From positions 1 to 7,570 of the forward strand of contig JAVCCX010000161.1 in assembly GCA_030765245.1 (NCBI GenBank): a stretch of DNA of 7,570 nucleotides, given 5' to 3'. The stretch is from Candidatus Zophobacter franzmannii. Its GTDB lineage: Bacteria > Cloacimonadota > Cloacimonadia > Cloacimonadales > JAFGVF01. The notes below the pieces were generated by a model. That model had not been told where the DNA came from. It did no database searches and saw only the letters and a list, made by a program, of their open reading frames with translations. Of the stretch, positions 6,674 to 7,570 are shown in pieces; position 1 is the first letter of the stretch; the number at the start of each line of letters is the position of its first letter. The translations under genes were made by a program, and so were the position numbers.

Positions 6674-6706
6674 AAAGCCCACTTTCAAATGGAAGTGGGC
6701 TTTTTT
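6674..6706 (+). terminator. Intrinsic terminator ending the operon
   Basis: GCCCACTTTC (6677-6686) pairs with GGAAGTGGGC (6691-6700) around an AAAT loop, giving ten pairs with one G-U. Three A-U pairs can extend the base, and a run of six T follows at 6701-6706. It starts 15 nt after the stop of the 82-residue gene. It lies between convergent genes; on the minus strand the hairpin is followed by only TTTC, so it would terminate mfd less well. Confidence 0.9.
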
Positions 6707-6713
6707 ACATCTA

Positions 6714-7570
6714 TTATTTTCGAGTTTCCTCTATAATCTCTCTATATTTAGATAGATATTCTATACTCTGTTCTAAATTACTCTTCTTCTTAAGTTGCTT
6801 CTTATCAACTTCTACAATGATTTTTAGTCCTTTTGTAGTATCGAATCTGATTTGCGAAGTTACCTTTGTAATAAACTGACCAATAACTGCCTTTGGAGGT
6901 AGTTTCTTCTCATCAAACTCCATAACAAGTGCCGATTCTTTGACTCTGACACCAGACATACCGGAACGATCTGCAAGGAACTTTAGCTTATAGAAATCAA
7001 CTGTACGGCTAGCTCCATCAGGAAGTTTACCAAATCTGTCCGTAAGCTCGTTTTTGAAGTCATCAAATTCATCAGTCTCTTTGAATTCTCCCATTCGTTT
7101 ATATAGCTGAATTCTGAGTGTATCATCGTTGACGTAATCACTTGGAAAGAGGATATCCTGACTAATCTTAATCTTTTTCAATGGGACTGCTTCCTCTTCA
7201 TTCATCACATCAGCAGGAAGATTCTTTTCGAGATGTTCGATTGCCCTTTGCAACAGCTTATTATAGTAGTTTATACCCACTGTATTGATAAGCCCACTTT
7301 GCTTAGTTCCGAGGAGGTTTCCTGACCCTCTTATTTCAAGATCTCGCATTGCAACCTGGAATCCTGCGCCAAGATAGTCATATTCAGCAATAGCCTCTAA
7401 TCTCTTCATTGGTTCCGGAGTTAGGTTTTTGGGAACTAAAAGATAGGAATACGCTCTACGAGAACTTCTTCCAACCCTACCCCGCATCTGATAAAGCTGA
7501 GCTAAACCAAACATGTCAGCTCTGTTGATGATAATCGTATTCGCATTAGGAATATCAATACCATTCTCAA
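6714..7570 (-). CDS. mfd: Transcription-repair coupling factor Mfd, C-terminal part (5' end beyond the window)
   Basis: The frame is open from the right edge to a TAA at 6714-6716, giving the last 284 residues of a protein that is usually about 1,100 long. Mfd is a DNA translocase that removes RNA polymerase stalled at lesions and recruits the UvrA repair machinery. Visible residue 1 falls in helicase motif V (ENGIDIPNANTIII). Motif VI QLYQMRGRVGRS is at 24-35 and the RecG/Mfd signature RDLEIRGSGNLLGTKQSG at 75-92. The remainder, about 135-284, corresponds to the Mfd D7 regulatory domain. The downstream D7 domain and sequence style favour Mfd over RecG. The start must lie beyond 7570; the ATG at 7514 is an internal Met. 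It is convergent to the operon and not functionally tied to it. Confidence 0.95.
   Translation of the reverse strand, partial: ENGIDIPNANTIIINRADMFGLAQLYQMRGRVGRSSRRAYSYLLVPKNLTPEPMKRLEAIAEYDYLGAGFQVAMRDLEIRGSGNLLGTKQSGLINTVGINYYNKLLQRAIEHLEKNLPADVMNEEEAVPLKKIKISQDILFPSDYVNDDTLRIQLYKRMGEFKETDEFDDFKNELTDRFGKLPDGASRTVDFYKLKFLADRSGMSGVRVKESALVMEFDEKKLPPKAVIGQFITKVTSQIRFDTTKGLKIIVEVDKKQLKKKSNLEQSIEYLSKYREIIEETRK

Noticed and set aside
7512..7514. ATG on the minus strand as the start of a 266-residue protein
   Set aside because: The frame continues upstream to the window edge with helicase motif V residues (ENGIDIPNANT), so this Met is internal to Mfd.
1..7570. CRISPR arrays, insertion sequences, tRNA genes, phage or defence modules
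   Set aside because: I looked for spaced direct repeats, transposase-like proteins, terminal inverted repeats and cloverleaf-like stretches and saw none. Nearly all bases are taken by recognisable genes.

Overview
This looks like ordinary chromosomal DNA from an AT-rich bacterium, probably anaerobic. By eye it is clearly more than half A+T. It is densely packed with short intergenic gaps, canonical Shine-Dalgarno sites and some GTG starts. The mix of genes would fit a Cloacimonadota-like or similar poorly cultured anaerobic lineage: a response regulator fused to a SpoIIE-type phosphatase and an RsbW-type kinase domain, a TPR-PAS sensor, an M42 aminopeptidase and a small TM1266-like protein. 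That placement is a guess from gene content and cannot be proved here. There are no mobile elements, CRISPR arrays, tRNAs or rRNAs that I can see.

Layout: the left 1.65 kb is a leftward gene running off the window edge. It encodes a soluble TPR-coiled coil-PAS-PAS sensor whose output domain lies outside the window. A divergent promoter region of about 127 bp separates it from a rightward five-gene run: (1) REC-PP2C(SpoIIE)-HATPase regulator, (2) GT2 glycosyltransferase resembling rhamnosyltransferases, (3) GT4 glycosyltransferase, (4) M42 metallo-aminopeptidase, (5) an 82-residue ferredoxin-fold protein. Spacings are 7 bp, a 17-bp overlap, 10 bp and 13 bp, so the five are very probably one operon. 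The run ends in a strong intrinsic terminator. Convergent to it is the 3' end of mfd (transcription-repair coupling factor), which enters from the right edge.

How the genes may work together: the divergent sensor and the REC-phosphatase-kinase protein are natural candidates for a two-component or partner-switching pair. The sensor would modulate the receiver domain, and the receiver would tip the balance between dephosphorylating and phosphorylating an unseen STAS-domain antagonist. The glycosyltransferases just downstream suggest, but do not show, a link between this signalling and cell-surface glycan synthesis. The peptidase and the small protein look like housekeeping passengers in the same transcript.
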